From JAHDFB01 sp964607315 (GTDB taxonomy: Bacteria; Bacteroidota; Bacteroidia; Chitinophagales; Saprospiraceae), in NCBI GenBank assembly GCA_964607315.1, contig CAZSKA010000190.1, forward strand, positions 1-7,837: a stretch of DNA of 7,837 nucleotides. The letters run 5' to 3'. Within the stretch, counting starts at the first letter, position 1, and the number at the start of each line of letters is the position of its first letter. Shown one piece after another: positions 5,301 through 7,837 of this stretch. The position numbers and the translations under genes were made by a program. Below the pieces are notes generated by a model. That model did no database searches. It had not been told where the DNA came from and worked only from the letters and a program-made list of their open reading frames with translations.

Positions 5301-7837
5301 TTTGGGATAATGGAGAAGATACAAATCCAGCAGTAAATCTTATGGCTGGAACAAGATTAGTGACAATTACTGATGCAAATGGCTGTACGAAAGTAGATAG
5401 CACAATTATAGGAGTTCCAGATTCCATAATTGTAGACTTTACAGTTGATTCAACAATGTGTTTTAACTCTGCAGATGGAGGAATTTCATGGACTACTATG
5501 GGTGGAGTTGAACCTATTTCTGTTTTCTTTAATGGCATAGAAGTAACGTCTCCTTTCACAGGTTTACCTGCTGCAGAATATTGCTTAGATTTTGTAGACG
5601 CTAACCTTTGCACCCAAACTTTATGCGTTGATGTTTTAGAACCAGATTCTATTTTCGTAGATGCACAAATTTTCGAAGAATCATGTTTTAATGCATCTGA
5701 TGCCATTATTGATATTTCTATAACCAATGGATTTGGACCTTTTAGTTTTAGTTGGGAAGGTCCTGGTACATTTACTTCAAATTTAGAAGATTTATTTAAT
5801 GTGGACAGTGGAGATTATACAGTGACTGTGACCGATTCCAAAGGGTGTATTTCTATTGTTACGTTTAGCTTAGAAGAGCCAGAAGAGATATTAATTAATC
5901 AAGATATATTTGATATTCAATGTAAAGGAGATAATTCTGGTTTTATAAATATCTCTATTAATGGAGGTGTAGAACCATATGAATATGAATGGGTCGGTCC
6001 TAATGGATTTATGAGTGATCAGGAAGATATAATAAATCTTGTGGCTGGTACATATACCCTAATATTTAATGATGCGAACGGTTGTATTATTCAAAATGAT
6101 TATGAAGTGATGGAACCTGAGTTAGGACTACAAGCCAATATTACAGATGATGATGAGATATGCTTTGGTGCTACTAATGGATTAGCTAGTATTGACCCTA
6201 CTGGTGGTACTTTACCATTTGATATAACATGGAGTAACGAAAGTAAATTGACGAATGTAAATGGACTTCCTCCGGGCACATATTTTGTAACTGTTGTAGA
6301 TGGTTCTAACTGTAGCACTGTAGAAAGTGTAGAAATTATTGAACTACCTGAAATTATTGTTGAAACTGCAACTGAAAGCTCTCTTTGCTTTGAAACCTTA
6401 GATGGCTCAGCTGAAGTTAGTGGTATTACTGTTGGAGGTGTAAACCAAGATTTAAACGACTATACTTATCTATGGACTTCGTCACCTAATCAATTCGATG
6501 TTGAAGCTGTGAATTTATTAGGTGGTCAAGATCTACAGGTTATCGTGACAGATGATTTAGGATGTACTGCGGTTGCTCAGGTCGAAGTTCCAACTCCAGA
6601 CCCTGTAAGTGCTGATCTAGTTTTGGTGGATTCTATAAACTGTGCCAATGGAGATGATGGTTCTATTGTCATTGCAGGGAATGGTGGTAATGGAGTTTAT
6701 CAATACCAATGGGGGCAAGGAACAAATTTCCAATCAGGGGATGTAGCACGGGATTTAAGAAGTGGAACATATAATGTAACTATTACGGATCAGTTTGGAT
6801 GTACAGGATTTGAACAATTTTCTATTTCAGATCCATTCCCTATTACACTTAACTTTAGAGTTTTCGATGTTCTTTGTTTTGGTGAAGAAAGTGGAGAAGT
6901 AGAGTTAATTGCAAATGGAGGAACAGAACCATATGATTTGAATTGGTCTAATGGTCAAAGTGTTGATGAGATTACAGATCTTGAAATAGGGACATATTTC
7001 ATTACCGTAACTGATGCCAAAGATTGTCAAGTTGTCGATTCTGTTGTTGTAGAACAACCACAAGAACCACTTTCATTTGATGTTACAACTATTGATGTAG
7101 ATTGTGCTGATGGACAAAATGGATCTATTATTATTGATCCTTCTGGCGGTGCTGGGAATTATATATTTAGTCTTGATAATTTTATTTTCAACGCTTCTAC
7201 AGAGCAGTTAGGACTCGGAGAAGGGACATATACCGTTTATGTGAAAGATGCAAATGGATGTATTGATAGCTTGGATGGCATAGATATATTTAGTCCAGCT
7301 CCTCTAGAATTAGAATTAGGTCCTGATGTTTCTCTAAGTTTTGGTGAAAACTTCCAGTTAGAACCACAAGTTGAAAATTTTGAACTTCCTCTCACATTGA
7401 AGTGGGAATCACCTGATTTAGATTTACTGTCATGTGATGATTGTCTGAATCCATTCTTTGATGCTCAAAGACAAGCTTCTTATAGATTAGTTGTTCAGGA
7501 TAATAGAAATTGTATCGCAGATGATTTTATAAATATATTTATTGAGAATAGTGACGCTATTTTTGTTCCAACAGGCTTTACGCCAAATGGTGATTTTAAT
7601 AATGATTTACTATCTGTATATGGAATACAAGGTGTCCAAGTAAATGTATTTAGAGTCTATGATAGATGGGGTGAAGTTGTCTTTGAAGATACCGACTTTG
7701 AAGTGAATGATGCTTCTAGAGGATGGAATGGAATGTTCAAAGGGAGGGAAATGATGCCTGGTGTCTACACGTGGGTAGTTGAGGCAGAATTTACTAATGG
7801 TTTCAAGGATGTTTTTTCAGGAAATACAACATTGATA
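2303..7837 (+). CDS. Giant T9SS-secreted SprB-repeat surface protein (3' end just cut off)
   Basis: The frame is open for 1845 codons to the right edge. In-frame TAA codons at 2291 and 2294 make the ATG at 2303 the first possible start. The product is a modular adhesin-like surface protein: signal peptide (1-29), choice-of-anchor L domain (about 40-278), Calx-beta-like domain (283-389), P-domain (444-583) nested in an Ig-like domain, FN3-like domain (640-727), twelve SprB repeats (731-1666), Ig-like domain (1667-1752) and T9SS type B sorting domain (1753 to the edge). The visible end, SGNTTLI, matches the family ending, which normally closes with a basic residue one or so later. The protein is acidic, with few Lys and Arg in the repeats, as is common in extracellular repeat proteins. 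SprB of Flavobacterium johnsoniae is the gliding adhesin that gives the repeat its name; this protein shares the repeat and export route, but its N-terminal half differs, so it should not be called SprB. Its ligand and any role in gliding are unknown. No catalytic domain was seen. Confidence 0.93.
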   Translation, partial: MGQRPQNTLVLKIFSALFLTMLTFFSGWAQISVTQASAAITPEQIIETVFLGDGVEVLGINHEGATGSVGFFTDGFADIGIDRGIVMATGLTADINNTSDVFASSDVGGPDTDEDLDLIVTNGVRNVSRYEINFIPAADTLRFTYAFASEEYPEFSCSTFNDIFGFFISGPNPNGGMYDSENIALVPELSDPTGLTFTNLAVSIENVHPDFGNGCAASFDEYYNDNSIGGAHVYDGYLNVFTAQAIVTPCEEYTMKLKIADVGDEIFDSAVFLEAKSFGTGSVDINVATVSLDGAIAEGCNSATLTISIPTPLDDDFLIDAQIIDCDSSATQDVDYIGLPNQFIIPAGEVRVDYEIFAIQDNVVEGPEFICIDIQRDICNRDTVTIRIEETPLNVPFEIPEDLVVCEGDIVNLTSSIPPSIMLPSPPSFSTDEIVVVNPEMTEFTIDMDVDGVFPEFIAPNLIQSVCIDSVDHPLLNDLDFFLITPSGFFLELSTDNGVGTPTGKMINTCFTPNALENINNGNPLAGPFFPANDTYTGDFAIEGVWDDIYGVESLSNGEYSLVFFDDEIGAIGTVAGWSITFQAIYNISTEWSSDIHGSICINCDDIDIEVTENTTFYLEATDSYGCSIVDSLFVEVIGLAPPVENLVCDTLAPQFIGITWDPAPGATGYTLFVPGVVDPAIDIGNVTQWALATGIVPLTEYEITITPLGGQCGGQPTTITCTTPMCLVDPLVIEDISGVSCNGVSDGLLDVVITGNFPPYQYTFQGMTNGNGLFVNLAPSPADGDTLFIEDATGCISSFPITIDEPNPLSINFINKEEITCNSDDNGAVTAQVTGGTSPYDFAWESGSMTNMATDLGPGYESVTITDDNNCVFIDSILFEEPTAITGTFVKNDVTCFGFDNGEAAINPSGGVVDSLPDYDFAWGDPLNQTDFFASNLPAGTYDVTITDLNNCTGIVQVIIDEPAEIMTSVVGSDVLCHDSDDGTALVTVTGDNPPFEFLWDNGEDTNPAVNLMAGTRLVTITDANGCTKVDSTIIGVPDSIIVDFTVDSTMCFNSADGGISWTTMGGVEPISVFFNGIEVTSPFTGLPAAEYCLDFVDANLCTQTLCVDVLEPDSIFVDAQIFEESCFNASDAIIDISITNGFGPFSFSWEGPGTFTSNLEDLFNVDSGDYTVTVTDSKGCISIVTFSLEEPEEILINQDIFDIQCKGDNSGFINISINGGVEPYEYEWVGPNGFMSDQEDIINLVAGTYTLIFNDANGCIIQNDYEVMEPELGLQANITDDDEICFGATNGLASIDPTGGTLPFDITWSNESKLTNVNGLPPGTYFVTVVDGSNCSTVESVEIIELPEIIVETATESSLCFETLDGSAEVSGITVGGVNQDLNDYTYLWTSSPNQFDVEAVNLLGGQDLQVIVTDDLGCTAVAQVEVPTPDPVSADLVLVDSINCANGDDGSIVIAGNGGNGVYQYQWGQGTNFQSGDVARDLRSGTYNVTITDQFGCTGFEQFSISDPFPITLNFRVFDVLCFGEESGEVELIANGGTEPYDLNWSNGQSVDEITDLEIGTYFITVTDAKDCQVVDSVVVEQPQEPLSFDVTTIDVDCADGQNGSIIIDPSGGAGNYIFSLDNFIFNASTEQLGLGEGTYTVYVKDANGCIDSLDGIDIFSPAPLELELGPDVSLSFGENFQLEPQVENFELPLTLKWESPDLDLLSCDDCLNPFFDAQRQASYRLVVQDNRNCIADDFINIFIENSDAIFVPTGFTPNGDFNNDLLSVYGIQGVQVNVFRVYDRWGEVVFEDTDFEVNDASRGWNGMFKGREMMPGVYTWVVEAEFTNGFKDVFSGNTTLI
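2420..3136 (+). other. Choice-of-anchor L domain
   Basis: Residues about 40-278 carry the hallmarks of this domain: FASEEYPEF at 147-155, followed shortly by FNDIFGFFISGP, then NIALVP, and a closing segment IADVGDEIFDSAVFLEAKSF. The domain occurs near the N-terminus of many surface proteins whose C-terminal anchors differ between lineages, hence its name. Its molecular role is not established. Confidence 0.85.
3149..3469 (+). other. Calx-beta-like domain
   Basis: Residues about 283-389 show the typical order: an AEG..NSATLTI opening, DVDYIGLPNQFIIPAG (333-348) and DNVVEGPEF (361-369), matching the DY...F.IPAG and D..VEG.E signatures. Calx-beta domains are beta-sandwiches found in adhesion proteins and often bind calcium through acidic residues. 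Calcium binding here is inferred, not shown. Confidence 0.7.
3632..4051 (+). other. Proprotein-convertase P-domain
   Basis: Residues about 444-583 match the P-domain: a first strand SVCIDSVDHPLLNDLDFFL, then TPSGFFLEL starting at residue 485, and a C-terminal part with GVWDD, SNGEYSLVFFDDE and GWSITF. In subtilisin-like convertases this beta-barrel follows the protease. No protease is present here, so its role is more likely structural or adhesive. It appears inserted between two halves of an Ig-like domain. Confidence 0.8.
4220..4483 (+). other. Fibronectin type III-like domain
   Basis: Residues about 640-727 open with APPVENLVC and contain ITWDPAPGATGYTL and a LTEYEITITPLGG segment, the usual W-strand, GxxxY and LxxxTxYxxxVxP landmarks of FN3. 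It links the N-terminal domains to the SprB repeat stalk. Confidence 0.7.
4493..7300 (+). repeat. Array of twelve SprB repeats (protein-level tandem repeats)
   Basis: Twelve units of about 75-83 residues follow each other without linkers. Approximate starts are 4493, 4727, 4955, 5198, 5423, 5648, 5885, 6122, 6353, 6602, 6839 and 7067. The shared pattern is VxCxGxxDG, then GGxxPYxFxW, then LxAGTYxVTVTDxNGC and a closing xIxEP. Every unit keeps the two cysteines. Units 3 and 9 have an insertion before the tryptophan strand, unit 5 has four cysteines, and units 1, 2, 4 and 9 have lost the GTY motif. The copies are strongly diverged in DNA, so this is an old array. In SprB-like proteins such arrays form long extracellular fibres. 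Confidence 0.9.
7301..7558 (+). other. Ig/PKD-like domain before the sorting signal
   Basis: Residues about 1667-1752 contain GENFQLEP, LKWESPD, SCDDCLNPF and YRLVVQDNRNC. This order (GE..L, W..P, CxxC.NP, Y.V.V.D..GC) is the unit commonly found just before type B sorting domains. It probably acts as the last rigid module of the stalk. Confidence 0.65.
7559..7837 (+). other. T9SS type B sorting domain (gliding-motility-associated C-terminal domain)
   Basis: From residue 1753 the sequence reads IFVPTGFTPNGDFNND, then NVFRVYDRWGEVVFE, RGWNGMFKGREMMPGVYTW and finally FSGNTTLI at the edge. These are the conserved blocks of the type B domain: P..FTPNGD..ND, ..V.DRWG..VF, WdG...G...p.GvY.y and a G..TLIR end. 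This domain directs export through T9SS and, in known type B substrates, depends on a PorP/SprF-family partner. Only about one residue and the stop codon appear to be missing. Confidence 0.92.

Noticed and set aside
3424..6318. Several minus-strand ORFs of 70-163 codons within the adhesin region
   Set aside because: All lie opposite the continuous plus-strand adhesin frame. The longest (5236-5727) runs across two SprB repeats, and its Ser/Thr/Val-rich translation is what the antisense of this repeat composition gives.
4493..7300. CRISPR array or recent DNA tandem duplication
   Set aside because: The periodicity is at protein level only. No identical repeats with regular spacers and no long exact direct repeats are visible; the units are SprB protein repeats.

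Overview
The window is low in GC and reads as a chromosomal fragment from a member of the Bacteroidota that has a type IX secretion system (T9SS). Three things support this: a very large secreted protein ending in a T9SS type B (gliding-motility-associated) sorting domain and carrying SprB repeats; no purine-rich Shine-Dalgarno before its start; and one promoter-like site matching the Bacteroidota pattern TTTG / TAnnTTTG. I cannot name the genus. Marine or soil Cytophagales, Saprospiria or Flavobacteriia would all fit.

Layout, left to right. Positions 1-105 (+) look like the last 34 codons of an unidentified gene. Positions 88-214 (-) hold an intrinsic terminator, a short stem-loop and a well-formed Bacteroidota-type promoter, together a candidate small RNA of about 90 nt in the 3' flank of the next gene. 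Positions 290-2017 (-) encode a complete SppA-type signal peptide peptidase (575 aa) with the Lys/Ser catalytic pair. Positions 2018-2302 are a divergent intergenic region with two inverted repeats. From 2303 (+) to the right edge runs one open reading frame of 1845 codons with no stop.

The large ORF encodes a modular cell-surface or secreted protein. In order it has a signal peptide, a choice-of-anchor L domain, a Calx-beta-like domain, a proprotein-convertase P-domain apparently inserted into an Ig-like domain, a fibronectin type III-like domain, twelve SprB repeats, a last Ig-like domain and the type B sorting domain. The final visible residues match the usual end of that sorting domain, so probably only one or a few codons plus the stop are missing.

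The predicted route is Sec export through the signal peptide, then outer-membrane passage and surface attachment or release through T9SS, with the repeats forming an extended stalk. SppA, on the inner membrane, degrades leftover signal peptides. The divergent arrangement alone does not prove that the two genes share a function. The least expected element is the candidate small RNA. The adhesin's nested P-domain is the next most interesting point.
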